A stretch of DNA of 64,000 nt from Bacteroidales bacterium (GTDB lineage: Bacteria > Bacteroidota > Bacteroidia > Bacteroidales > P3), in assembly GCA_017618625.1 (NCBI GenBank), contig JAFZTV010000058.1, positions 1 to 64,000 of the forward strand. The letters run 5' to 3'. Made by a program: the position numbers and the translations under genes. Positions within the stretch are counted from its first letter, which is position 1; the number at the start of each line of letters is the position of its first letter. Below the pieces are notes generated by a model. The model searched no databases. It was given only the letters and a program-made list of their open reading frames with translations, and was not told the origin of the DNA. Positions 1 through 7,868 of the stretch are shown in pieces.

Positions 1-226
1 AATTGTGAATTGTGAAGTGTGAATTGTGAACTGTGACCTGGGTGGGGTCAGTGAATGGGCGGTATGTGGTCTGTGACTGGGTTATCAGTTCTTCGACTCG
101 TTGGAGGGCGACGGGGTTGCTGTTGCTGAGGTTGTCAACAACAACAGCAGTGTGGCCTGCCTTGTAGAGTTCTATGAGGGTGTGGGTGCCGATGAAACCG
201 GCGCCGCCGGTGACGAGGAGGTGCAT
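1..226 (-). CDS. galE: UDP-glucose 4-epimerase-like, N-terminal fragment (runs off the window)
   Basis: The ATG is at 226-224 on the minus strand and the gene continues past base 1, so only about 75 residues are visible. They begin MHLLVTGGAGFIGTHTLIEL, the Rossmann NAD-binding glycine motif, followed by VVVDNLSNSNPVALQRVEEL, the stretch that marks GalE-type short-chain epimerases (UDP-glucose/UDP-galactose interconversion in the cytoplasm). After residue 55 the expected short path to a conserved Asp is replaced by a peptide ending TVHNSHFTIHN, encoded by GTGAATTGTGAA-type repeat DNA like that found between genes elsewhere in the window. Another NAD-dependent sugar epimerase is possible because the substrate region is off the window. 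Neighbouring rfbB and ugd fit nucleotide-sugar metabolism. Confidence 0.82.
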   Translation of the reverse strand, partial: MHLLVTGGAGFIGTHTLIELYKAGHTAVVVDNLSNSNPVALQRVEELITQSQTTYRPFTDPTQVTVHNSHFTIHN

Positions 227-836
<610 letters not shown>

Positions 837-839
837 AAC

Positions 840-1205
840 TTACTTTTTCCTTATTGTGGTTATCAATCCGTTAATCTGTTTTTCTATGGATATTAACTTG
901 TCATATAGTTCTTTATAAAGGTTTTCATCCAAATAACCGACATTGTTCGCTATAGTCAGCTGGGTTTCAACCTCAAATGCCGAGCCTAATGCAAATTCAA
1001 GAAAGTGAGCGAATTCAGCATCAGAAGTCCTCGCAGCACCTTCCGCAATGTTAGAACCAATAGACACAGATGCTCTTTGCAATTGGTCGCAAAGTCCTTT
1101 CTTCTCAAACCACGGCAATTTGCCTGTCACCTCATATACACAAGTGGCAAAACCTACCGCTTCTTTCCATACCGAATATTCTCTAAAATTTCTTGCTCCT
1201 GGCAT
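840..1205 (-). CDS. Four-helix bundle protein (S23 / 23S rRNA intervening-sequence family)
   Basis: The 121 residues match the S23-type four-helix bundle family at the hallmark places: FREYSVWKEA near the start, the central SVSIGSNIAEGAAR, then FLEFALGSAFEVETQLTIA and a C-terminal amphipathic helix ending in KK. The family is found in 23S rRNA intervening sequences and at many other loci, and is structurally related to Avd, the accessory protein of diversity-generating retroelements. Its molecular role outside those settings is not settled. No rRNA and no reverse transcriptase are nearby. The gene sits alone between two CCTTAA/CCTTGA arrays, and its ATG at 1205 directly abuts the upstream array, so any promoter must lie in repeat DNA. 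Length is normal for the family. Confidence 0.88.
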   Translation of the reverse strand: MPGARNFREYSVWKEAVGFATCVYEVTGKLPWFEKKGLCDQLQRASVSIGSNIAEGAARTSDAEFAHFLEFALGSAFEVETQLTIANNVGYLDENLYKELYDKLISIEKQINGLITTIRKK

Positions 1206-1577
1206 GATGTTATTGTTAACCTTAACCTTGACCTTAACCTTAACCTTAACCTTGACCTTGACCTTGACTTTAACTTTGACCTTAACCTTAACTTTTGACC
1301 TTGACCTTAACGTTGACTTTGACCTTGACTTTTGACCTTAACCTTGACGATGACCTTAACGCTGACCTTAACGCTGACTTTGACCTTGACCTTAAACTTG
1401 ACTTTTGACTTTGACTTTAACCTTAACCTTAACCTTAACCTTGACGATGACCTTAACCTTGACTTTAACGTTGACCTTGACTTTTGACCTTAACCTTGAC
1501 CTTGACCTTAACGTTGACTTTGACCTTGACTTTGACCTTGACTTTGACCTTAACCTTGACTTTTGACCTTAACCTAA
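1206..1577. repeat. Second CCTTAA/CCTTGA hexanucleotide array
   Basis: This has the same unit types as the array at 227-836, about 60 units, with GACGATGAC and AACGCTGAC variants. It fills the space from the four-helix gene start to just before the rfbB stop. The two arrays bracket the four-helix gene, as if the gene entered one array or both arrays grew outward from it. Confidence 0.95.
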
Positions 1578-1592
1578 AAAATACTTATGGGA

Positions 1593-2723
1593 TTATCTTT
1601 TGTCGTACATGTCGTGGTAGTAGTCTTGGTACTTGCCGCTGGTGACATTCTCTAACCAGGCTTCGTTGTCTAAATACCACCTCACGGTCTTCTCGATGCC
1701 TTCCTCAAACTGCAGACTGGGCTCCCAGCCTAACTCTTTCTGCAACTTGCTACTGTCAATTGCATACCTCAAATCATGGCCGGCTCGGTCGGTGACATAG
1801 GTTATCAAATCCATATCGGCACCTTCAGCACGGCCTAACTGCCGGTCAACGGTCTTTATCAACACTCGCACTATATCGATATTCTTCCACTCATTAAAAC
1901 CGCCTATATTGTAGGTTTCCGCTACATTGCCTCTATGGAAGATGGTGTCGATGGCTCTGGCATGGTCTTCGACATACAGCCAGTCTCGCACATTCTCGCC
2001 TTTGCCATAGACAGGCAACGGCTTCCGATGCCGTATATTATTGATGAACAGGGGTATCAGCTTCTCGGGGAACTGGTAGGGGCCGTAGTTGTTGGAGCAG
2101 TTGGTGACTATCGTGGGCAGGCCATAGGTGTCGTGGAAGGCTCTTACGAAATGGTCACTGCTGGCCTTGGCAGCACTATAGGGGCTGTGGGGCTGGTACT
2201 TCAACTCTTCGGTGAAGAACTTATCGCCATAAGCTAAATGGTGCTCGCCGGACGAGGCCTTGGTGGTGAACGGGGGCTCGATGCCTTCGGGATGGGTCAT
2301 CGCCAACGCGCCGTAGACTTCGTCGGTGCTGATATGATAGAACCGCTTGCCTTCGTACTTCTCTGGCAGACTCTCCCAATAGGCCTTGGCGGCTTGCAAC
2401 AGACTCAGCGTGCCCATGACATTGGTCTGGGCGAAGGTGAAGGGGTCTTTGATGCTGCGGTCCACATGGCTCTCGGCGGCCAGATGGATGACGCCGTCGA
2501 TATGCTCTGCCTGCATGAGGTTCATCACGCCTTCAAAGTCGCAGATGTCCATCTTGACAAACTTGTAGTTGGGCTTGGCCTCTATGTCCTTGAGGTTGGC
2601 CAAGTTGCCGGCATAGGTGAGCTTGTCGAGGTTGACTATCTTGTACTGGGGGTACTTGTTGACGAAGAGGCGGACAACGTGGCTGCCGATGAAACCGGCT
2701 CCGCCGGTGATGAGGATATTCAT
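1593..2723 (-). CDS. rfbB: dTDP-glucose 4,6-dehydratase
   Basis: This enzyme converts dTDP-glucose to dTDP-4-keto-6-deoxyglucose in the dTDP-rhamnose pathway, using bound NAD. The 376-residue product begins MNILITGGAGFIGSHVVRLF (NAD-binding Gly motif), has STDEVYG (substrate/catalytic Asp-Glu region), YSAAKASSDHFV (catalytic Tyr and Lys) and NCSNNYGPYQFPEKLIPL, all diagnostic for RmlB. I chose the ATG at 2723; a further in-frame ATG at 2744 would add MFKKNNP, but that peptide is encoded by the dispersed ACATCGAAAG repeat, so it is unlikely to be genuine. Its usual partner rfbA lies far away at 35.4-36.2 kb. Confidence 0.96.
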   Translation of the reverse strand: MNILITGGAGFIGSHVVRLFVNKYPQYKIVNLDKLTYAGNLANLKDIEAKPNYKFVKMDICDFEGVMNLMQAEHIDGVIHLAAESHVDRSIKDPFTFAQTNVMGTLSLLQAAKAYWESLPEKYEGKRFYHISTDEVYGALAMTHPEGIEPPFTTKASSGEHHLAYGDKFFTEELKYQPHSPYSAAKASSDHFVRAFHDTYGLPTIVTNCSNNYGPYQFPEKLIPLFINNIRHRKPLPVYGKGENVRDWLYVEDHARAIDTIFHRGNVAETYNIGGFNEWKNIDIVRVLIKTVDRQLGRAEGADMDLITYVTDRAGHDLRYAIDSSKLQKELGWEPSLQFEEGIEKTVRWYLDNEAWLENVTSGKYQDYYHDMYDKR

Positions 2724-2743
2724 GGGGTTATTTTTTTTGAACA

Positions 2744-3030
2744 TCGAAAAACTCGAAAATTGAAATGACGCTGCGCTGTTTCTTTTTGAACATCGAAAGA
2801 CTCGAAAGACTCGAAATTCTCTTGTCTGGGTGATTGTCTATTGCTGGGCGAAAAACACGAAAATAAAATGCGCTGCGCTGTTTCTTCTGTTTTTACATCG
2901 AATTATTCGCTGAGTTTTTTTTTACATCGAAAGACACGAAAGTTTTTTTGTCTATTGCTTTTGACTGGGTTCTTGTATGGGTTTGTTCTGGGGCGAAAAA
3001 ATCGAAAGTTGAAATACGCTGCGCTGTTTT
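2744..3030 (+). repeat. Compound dispersed repeat (ACATCGAAAGACACGAAA family), copy 1
   Basis: The stretch carries several copies of ACATCGAAAGACWCGAAA, interleaved with GTCTATTGCT, GCTGCGCTGTTTCTTCTG and GACTGGGTTCTTGTATGGGT. The same words in the same order recur at 5131-5535, so this is a compound repeat of roughly 250-400 bp in direct orientation, flanking the GxxExxY and ugd genes. No coding potential or RNA gene was seen in it. Confidence 0.9.
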
Positions 3031-3405
3031 CTAGTACCTTACTATTCGTTCGGGGACTACTTGTCTTTCATTGAAGTTTACCAGCAACCCAAGTTTATAA
3101 CCTGTTATGATTAGATAATTAATCACTTGCGCTCTATGTATTGGCTGCAATGACTCTACCGCTTTTAGTTCTAATACTATCTTGCCGTAACAAACAAAAT
3201 CTGCAATATACTTCTGCCCTAATGTTTCTCCTTTGTATTTGATTACGAACTCTTTCTCTCGTTCAAACGGAATACCTTGCAGTTTAAACTCTTTCTCCAA
3301 CGCTTCTTGATACACTCTTTCCAAAAGTCCTGGTCCTAACGCCTTATGTACTTCATAGATGGCTCCACTTATCTTGTAGGACTCTTCCGAATATAGCAAA
3401 GGCAT
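3031..3405 (-). CDS. GxxExxY family protein
   Basis: The 124-residue protein shows the family signature GPGLLERVYQEAL (G..E..Y), then KYIADFVCYGKIVLELKAVESL, where the D, E and K spacing resembles a PD-(D/E)XK nuclease core, and INYLIITGYKLGLLVNF. The family is widespread in Bacteroidota, often in multiple copies, with no settled function; a nuclease fold is an inference from the motif spacing. Both flanks are repeat DNA of the ACATCGAAAG family. The copy just upstream (3406-3436) points the opposite way and runs directly into the start codon, so the leader is made of repeat. Length is typical. Confidence 0.88.
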   Translation of the reverse strand: MPLLYSEESYKISGAIYEVHKALGPGLLERVYQEALEKEFKLQGIPFEREKEFVIKYKGETLGQKYIADFVCYGKIVLELKAVESLQPIHRAQVINYLIITGYKLGLLVNFNERQVVPERIVRY

Positions 3406-3436
3406 TTTTTCGTCTTTTTTCGTGTTTTTCGATGTT
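3406..3436 (-). repeat. Inverted short copy of the ACATCGAAAG repeat at the GxxExxY start
   Basis: Read on the minus strand this is GAACATCGAAAAACACGAAA followed by AAAGACGAAAAA and the ATG of the GxxExxY gene. It has the opposite orientation to the copies downstream of the gene (2744-3030), so the gene is bracketed by inverted copies of one repeat word. Confidence 0.8.
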
Positions 3437-3441
3437 CAGCC

Positions 3442-4836
3442 TCAGTCGCGGCGGAAGATGTCGCGGGTGTAAACTTTTTCTTGGACGTCGTCTAGGATGG
3501 GGTCGTAGCGGTTGGCTATGATGGCTTGGCTGCGGGTCTTGAACTGCGCAAGGTCATTGACCACCTCGCTGCCGAAGAAGGTGCTTCCGTTCTCCAGCGT
3601 CGGCTCGTAGATGATCACCTGCGCGCCTTTGGCCTTAATCCTCTTCATGATGCCCTGTATGGCGCTCTGGCGGAAGTTGTCACTATTGCTCTTCATGGTG
3701 AGTCGGTACACACCGATGGTGGGAACTGTGACCTGCGACCTGCGACCCGTGACCTGCGGAGTGTATTCGTTGTTGGTGGTATAGGCATAGTAACCGGCCA
3801 TCTTGAGCACTTGGTCGGCTATGAAGTCCTTGCGGGTGCGGTTGCTCTCGACTATGGCGGACATCATATTCTGCGGCACGTCCTCATAGTTGGCCAGCAG
3901 CTGCTTGGTGTCCTTGGGCAGGCAGTAGCCGCCATAACCGAACGAGGGGTTGTTGTAGTGTGTGCCAATACGGGGGTCGAGACCGATGCCATTGATGATG
4001 GCCATGGTGTCGAGGCCTTTCAGCTCGGCGTAGGTGTCGAGTTCGTTGAAATAGCTAACCCTGAGCGCCAGATAGGTGTTGGCGAAGAGCTTCACCGCCT
4101 CGGCTTCTTTCATGCCCATGAAAAGGCATGGGATGCCCTTGTTTGGTTTACCGTTTACCGTTGACTGTTTACTGTCTGGCGAAGGGCCTATGGCGCCTTC
4201 GACCAGGAGGTCGGCGAACTGGTGGGCTTTGTCGGTCAGCCAGTCGATATCGGTGAGCGCCTTGATGGCTTCGTTCTCTTCCTGATATTCGGCACCGGCC
4301 ATCATCTTGGGGACTCCCACTATGATACGGCTCGGGTAAAGGTTGTCATATAGGGCTTTGCTCTCTCTCAGAAACTCGGGCGAGAACAAAAGATTGAAGC
4401 GTGGTTTTTCGTTATCGTGCTTTTGCGCGAGCAGCTTCTGGGCATACTTGACATACAGCGAGCGGGTATATCCCACAGGTATGGTGCTCTTGATGACCAT
4501 CACCGCCTCGGGATTGACCTTCAACACTGCATCTATGACGGCCTCGACGGCACTGGTGTCGAAGAAATTCTTCTGCGAATCGTAGTTGGTGGGGGCCGCT
4601 ATAACCACGAAATCGGCATGGCGGTAGCCTTCGTCTTGATCCAGGGTGGCTCGGAGGTTCAAAGGCTTGTTGGCGAGGTATTCTTCGATATAATCGTCCT
4701 GTATCGGGGACTTTTTCTGGTTCACCAGATCGACTCTCTCGGGTACTACATCGACGGAAGTGACCTCGTTATGCTGCGCTAAAAGGGTGGCTATGCTCAA
4801 TCCGACATAGCCTGTACCAGCAACTGAAATCTTCAT
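3442..4836 (-). CDS. ugd: UDP-glucose 6-dehydrogenase with two repeat-derived insertions
   Basis: The enzyme oxidises UDP-glucose to UDP-glucuronate with two NAD+, supplying uronic acid for surface polysaccharide. Visible features are GTGYVGLS at residues 7-14 (NAD site), [10 protein letters not shown] at 152-161, Lys249 with Asn253 in [12 protein letters not shown], catalytic Cys305 in [12 protein letters not shown], and the C-terminal UDP-binding domain. At 464 residues it is clearly longer than the roughly 390-400 usual for the short Ugd class. The surplus includes two low-complexity patches: residues about 217-236 ([20 protein letters not shown]) and about 354-372 ([19 protein letters not shown]), encoded by repeat words found in intergenic DNA. 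Both keep the frame, and no catalytic residue is lost, so the enzyme is probably active. Confidence 0.93.
   Translation of the reverse strand: MKISVAGTGYVGLSIATLLAQHNEVTSVDVVPERVDLVNQKKSPIQDDYIEEYLANKPLNLRATLDQDEGYRHADFVVIAAPTNYDSQKNFFDTSAVEAVIDAVLKVNPEAVMVIKSTIPVGYTRSLYVKYAQKLLAQKHDNEKPRFNLLFSPEFLRESKALYDNLYPSRIIVGVPKMMAGAEYQEENEAIKALTDIDWLTDKAHQFADLLVEGAIGPSPDSKQSTVNGKPNKGIPCLFMGMKEAEAVKLFANTYLALRVSYFNELDTYAELKGLDTMAIINGIGLDPRIGTHYNNPSFGYGGYCLPKDTKQLLANYEDVPQNMMSAIVESNRTRKDFIADQVLKMAGYYAYTTNNEYTPQVTGRRSQVTVPTIGVYRLTMKSNSDNFRQSAIQGIMKRIKAKGAQVIIYEPTLENGSTFFGSEVVNDLAQFKTRSQAIIANRYDPILDDVQEKVYTRDIFRRD
3721..3765. repeat. In-frame GTGACCTGCGACC repeat inside ugd
   Basis: Plus-strand words of the type GTGACCTGCGACCTGCGACC fill the part of ugd that encodes [15 protein letters not shown]. 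The same word family is intergenic at 42145-42175 and 55075-55142 and is also inside ygiQ at about 6988-7020. The insertion is a multiple of three and keeps the reading frame. Confidence 0.75.
4141..4182. repeat. Second in-frame repeat inside ugd (GTTTACCGTTGACTG)
   Basis: Three related words (GTTTACCGTTTACC, GTTGACTG, GTTTACTG) encode the [12 protein letters not shown] peptide of Ugd, at a position between the NAD domain and the central helix where compact relatives have only a short loop. The frame is preserved. Confidence 0.65.
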
Positions 4837-4971
4837 AATATCAGTTAGTTAAAGGTTTCTTGATGAAAGTTCATTGCAAAGCTAAAGCTTCCTCAGCCCC
4901 ATCGCTATAAATTGTCTTTCGGACAATATTTGCGCTGACAGGCATTGAGGCACACGTGCTTTTACGGTGTG

Positions 4972-4979
4972 CAAAGATA
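4972..4979 (-). promoter_or_regulatory. Bacteroidota -7 box upstream of ugd
   Basis: On the minus strand the site reads TATCTTTG, followed by CACACCG, matching the TAnnTTTG -7 consensus. It lies about 135 nt before the ugd start. No clear TTTG -33 box was found at the ideal spacing, so this rests on the -7 element alone. Confidence 0.5.
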
Positions 4980-5089
4980 CGATTTTATTTAATAATGGGG
5001 GCGTTTTTTCGCGACTATTTTTATTTGGCGTTTTTTTTGGGGGGAAGGGGGTGGAGGCGGCGGTGGGTGCGAAAAGTTTTTTGGGGGGT

Positions 5090-5535
5090 TAAACAGCGAA
5101 AGGCCCGAAGGGGTTTATTCGCTGGGTTTCTTTTTTTTGAACATCGAAAGACACGAAAAACACGAAAGGGTTTGCATGGGTGATTGTCTATTGCTGGGGC
5201 GAAAAAATCGAAAATGAAAGGGCGCTTCGCTGTTTCTTTTGTTTTTACATCGAATTACTTGATGGGGTTATTTTGCTGTTTTTTTTTTTTTTGAACATCG
5301 AAAGACTCGAAAAACTCTAATTTTATTCTTGTCTATTGCTTTGTTTTTTACATCGAAAGACTCGAAAGGCTCGAATTTTATTCTTGCCTATTGCTTTGTT
5401 TTTTTTACATCGAAAGACACGAAAGACACGAAAGTTTCTTGTCTATTGCTTTTGACTGGGTTCTTGTATGGGTTGTGTTTTGGGGCGAAAAACTCGAAAG
5501 TTGAAAGGGCGCTTCGCTGTTTCTTCTGTTTTTGG
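5090..5535 (+). repeat. Compound dispersed repeat (ACATCGAAAGACACGAAA family), copy 2
   Basis: The gene-free stretch 4837-5651 is mostly this repeat. Words ACATCGAAAGACACGAAA or ACATCGAAAGACTCGAAA occur near 5140, 5295, 5351 and 5408, each behind a T-run, with GTCTATTGCTTTGACTG-like, GGTTCTTGTATGGG and GGGCGCTTCGCTGTTTCTTC segments between. Order and wording follow the 2744-3030 copy. The part 4980-5090 is G-rich and shows nothing else. Confidence 0.9.
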
Positions 5536-5544
5536 TGTAGGGGC

Positions 5545-5830
5545 GGGATTTTTTATTTTCTTTTGGGGGATTTGGTTTGCTTGGGGTTTTGGTGGGGATT
5601 GTTCTGGTCGGGGTTGTGGGGGTTGGGATTGGAGGTGTGGTTGGGGTTGTTCTAGGGGTTAGTATGGGAATTGCTCTGGTTGTGGTGGGTTTGGGGGCTG
5701 GGGTTGGGTTTGCTCTTTTTGTTGGGGGTGGTATTGGGATTGGTATGGGAATTGTTTTTTTTGTTGGGGGTTGTATGGAGATTGGTATGGGGATTGTTCT
5801 TTTTGTTGGGGGTGGGATGGGGGAAGAGTT
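5545..5830. repeat. G/T-rich tandem repeat overlapping the ygiQ 3' end
   Basis: Units of roughly 35-50 bp containing GGGATTGTTCTTTTTGTTGG or GGGGTTGGTATGG repeat up to the last conserved YgiQ codons. From 5652 upward the repeat is translated on the minus strand as a TPNKKNNPHTN-type tail. It extends below 5652 as noncoding DNA with the same composition. Confidence 0.8.
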
Positions 5831-6803
5831 GGGGGAGGTATTTTTCGTTATGGGTGCGGTGGAGGAGCTTGACTATCTTGTCGCGGTTCTCGGGCTTGTA
5901 ATAGAAGAACATAAGGTTCTGCTCTCGCTTGCGCTCTGGGTCGGTCTCTACAAAGACCGGCTCCATCGTGTCGGGGTTGATGCCTGTATAGTACATCTCC
6001 GTGGAAAGAGACATGGGCGTGGGCGTGAAATCCTGTATCTGCTCCAACCTGTAGCCCATCCGCTTCATCTTCACGGCCAGATCGGCCATGTCGCCAACGG
6101 TGCAGCCTGGATGGGAGCTGATGAAATAGGGTATCAGCTGGTATCGCAACCCTGCCGTGGCACAGATATGGTCGAAGTCTTGCTTGGTGCGCTCGAAGAG
6201 TTCGAACGGCGGCTTACGCATGTGTCGCAAAACGCGGTCGGAGGTATGTTCCGGAGCCACCTTGAGGCGTCCGCTCACATGGTGCAGCACCACCTCACGG
6301 AAATAGTCGGCTCCGTGGTTGTCGTCGTAGAAAAGGTCGCAGCGGATTCCACTGCCGATATAGAGGTGTTTCACTCCTTTGACCGATGCGGCCTTGCGGT
6401 AGAGGTCGATAAGCGGCTGGTGGTCGCACTGCAGATTGCGGCAGCGCGTGGGATGGATGCAACTATAGCGTGTGCAGCGGCGACACAGCTCCTGATTGCG
6501 GCCTCGCATGCCATACATATTGGCCGAAGGGCCTCCGAGGTCGGTCAGCACCCCATTGAAGCCTTCGGATGACGCCACCATACGCACCTCGTCGAGGATG
6601 GACTTCTCGCTTCGCGACACCACCTGTTTGCCTTGATGGGCGGAGATGGTGCAGAACGAGCAGCCTCCAAAACAGCCTCGATGGATATTCACCGAATTCT
6701 TTATCATCTCGTATGCCGGCACCGCTCCGCGTTTCTTGTACTTGGGATGCGGAACACGCATATACGGCAAGTCGAAGCTGTGGTCCAACTCGTCGCTTGT
6801 CAT
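5652..6803 (-). CDS. ygiQ: YgiQ family radical SAM protein, C-terminal half
   Basis: The 383 residues start MTSDELDHSFDLPYMRVPHP and carry the radical SAM cluster motif C44-X3-C48-X2-C51 in HRGCFGGCSFC, then RSEKSILDEV, GGPSANMYGM, APEHTSDRVLRHM and DFTPTPMSLSTEMYYTG, all typical of YgiQ (UPF0313), whose substrate is unknown. The N-terminal half lies at 6876-7805 in the same frame, separated by one TAA (6876-6878) and 24 codons that still encode the family sequence AVVVNPPEPP. The C-terminus ends in about four copies of a TPNKKNNPHTN-like unit. The ATG at 6803 is the first in-frame start after the stop. Either the gene is a nonsense pseudogene or the halves are made separately. Confidence 0.85.
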   Translation of the reverse strand: MTSDELDHSFDLPYMRVPHPKYKKRGAVPAYEMIKNSVNIHRGCFGGCSFCTISAHQGKQVVSRSEKSILDEVRMVASSEGFNGVLTDLGGPSANMYGMRGRNQELCRRCTRYSCIHPTRCRNLQCDHQPLIDLYRKAASVKGVKHLYIGSGIRCDLFYDDNHGADYFREVVLHHVSGRLKVAPEHTSDRVLRHMRKPPFELFERTKQDFDHICATAGLRYQLIPYFISSHPGCTVGDMADLAVKMKRMGYRLEQIQDFTPTPMSLSTEMYYTGINPDTMEPVFVETDPERKREQNLMFFYYKPENRDKIVKLLHRTHNEKYLPQLFPHPTPNKKNNPHTNLHTTPNKKNNSHTNPNTTPNKKSKPNPSPQTHHNQSNSHTNP

Positions 6804-6839
6804 CGGCGGTTCAGGTGGATTGACGACGACGGCGGTAGG

Positions 6840-7050
6840 GGAAGTGAATTGTGAAGTTGTGTAATTGTGAAGTTGTTAAGTTTGATCCGATGTGGTTGGA
6901 TTGTTGATAGGTTGATAGGTTGATAGGTTGATAGGTTGGGATGATTGTTTGTTGATAGGTTGATAGGTTGATAGGTTGGGATGTTGGGGTGTGACCTGTG
7001 ACCCGTTACCTGAAACCTGAATCTCGAAACCTGAACCTTGAACCGGCAGG
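6840..7050. repeat. Repeat-derived insertion in ygiQ, carrying an in-frame TAA
   Basis: The plus strand reads GTGAATTGTGAAGTTGTG words (6841-6877), then tandem TTGATAGGTTGATAGG decamers (6900-6980), then GTGACCTGTGACC and CTGAAACCTGAA words. These are three repeat families seen between genes elsewhere. They interrupt YgiQ between the end of its N-terminal domain (LAQLYNLPVQG) and AVVVNPPEPP. The minus-strand reading of the first family produces TAA at 6878-6876; the rest stays open and encodes NLSTYQPIN repeats. Confidence 0.85.
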
Positions 7051-7805
7051 TTGTAGAGTTGGGCGAGGGTGCGCTGGTCTATCTTGTTGGACTCGCTTTC
7101 GATTACGTGGAAATTCTCTGCCTCGCAGCGTTTTGACCTCTGACAGTCTTCGAATGGGTGCAACATCACCGCGTCGGGTGGCACGGCATCGGCATCACAG
7201 CGGTATGCCACCTGAGGGATGGAGTGCAGTTCGTCGAGAGTGGCGCCCGATTCGTAGGCATGGGCTATCTTGACCATCGTCCGCTCTGCCATGCCGTAGG
7301 CCAGCAGGTCGGCCGGACAGTCGATAAGGATGGAGGGTTTAAGGGTGTCGGACCAGTAGTCGTAGTGTGCCAGTCGGCGCATGGAGGCTTCGATGCCGCC
7401 TATCACCACCGGCACGTCGGGATAGAGCTGTTTCAGGATGCGGGTGTAAACATAGGTTGCGTAGTCGGGACGAAAGCCAAAGGCGCCGCCCGGCGTGTAG
7501 GCATCGTCGTGACGCAGGCGTCGTGCGGCGGTGTAGTGGTTCACCATCGAGTCCATCACTCCAGAGGTAACTCCGAAGAAAAGACGTGGCGCTCCTAACT
7601 TGCGGAAGTCGCGCAGGTCGTCGCGCCAGTTAGGCTGCGGAATTATGGCCACACGCCACCCTTCGGCTTCGAGCACACGGCCGATAACAGCTGTGCCGAA
7701 AGAAGGATGGTCGATATAACAATCGCCCGAAACGATTATTATATCGACCATATCCCATCCGAGGCTTTCGAGCTCGGCTGATGTTATAGGTAAGAAGTGA
7801 GGCAT
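6876..7805 (-). CDS. ygiQ: YgiQ family radical SAM protein, N-terminal half ending in repeat peptide
   Basis: The 309 residues begin MPHFLPITSAELESLGWDMV and include VSGDCYIDHPSFGTAVIGRV, PDVPVVIGGIEASMRRLAHY and YWSDTLKPSILIDCPADLLAYG, the conserved N-terminal Rossmann-like part of YgiQ. From about residue 255 the protein turns into low-complexity peptide with the unit LSTYQPIN, then stops at TAA 6878-6876. The radical SAM half follows in the same frame. Without readthrough this polypeptide lacks the Fe-S cluster site and should not be active alone. Undisrupted family members are one chain of about 600-700 residues. Confidence 0.85.
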   Translation of the reverse strand: MPHFLPITSAELESLGWDMVDIIIVSGDCYIDHPSFGTAVIGRVLEAEGWRVAIIPQPNWRDDLRDFRKLGAPRLFFGVTSGVMDSMVNHYTAARRLRHDDAYTPGGAFGFRPDYATYVYTRILKQLYPDVPVVIGGIEASMRRLAHYDYWSDTLKPSILIDCPADLLAYGMAERTMVKIAHAYESGATLDELHSIPQVAYRCDADAVPPDAVMLHPFEDCQRSKRCEAENFHVIESESNKIDQRTLAQLYNLPVQGSGFEIQVSGNGSQVTPQHPNLSTYQPINKQSSQPINLSTYQPINNPTTSDQT

Positions 7806-7868
7806 CTGGATTGTGTTAACGCGTTATTGTGTCAATGCGTTAGTATTACCGTCCCAGCCTCTCAAGCG

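Noticed and set aside
840..1205. Diversity-generating retroelement
   Set aside because: The S23/Avd-type protein alone is not enough; no reverse transcriptase, template repeat or variable repeat was seen.
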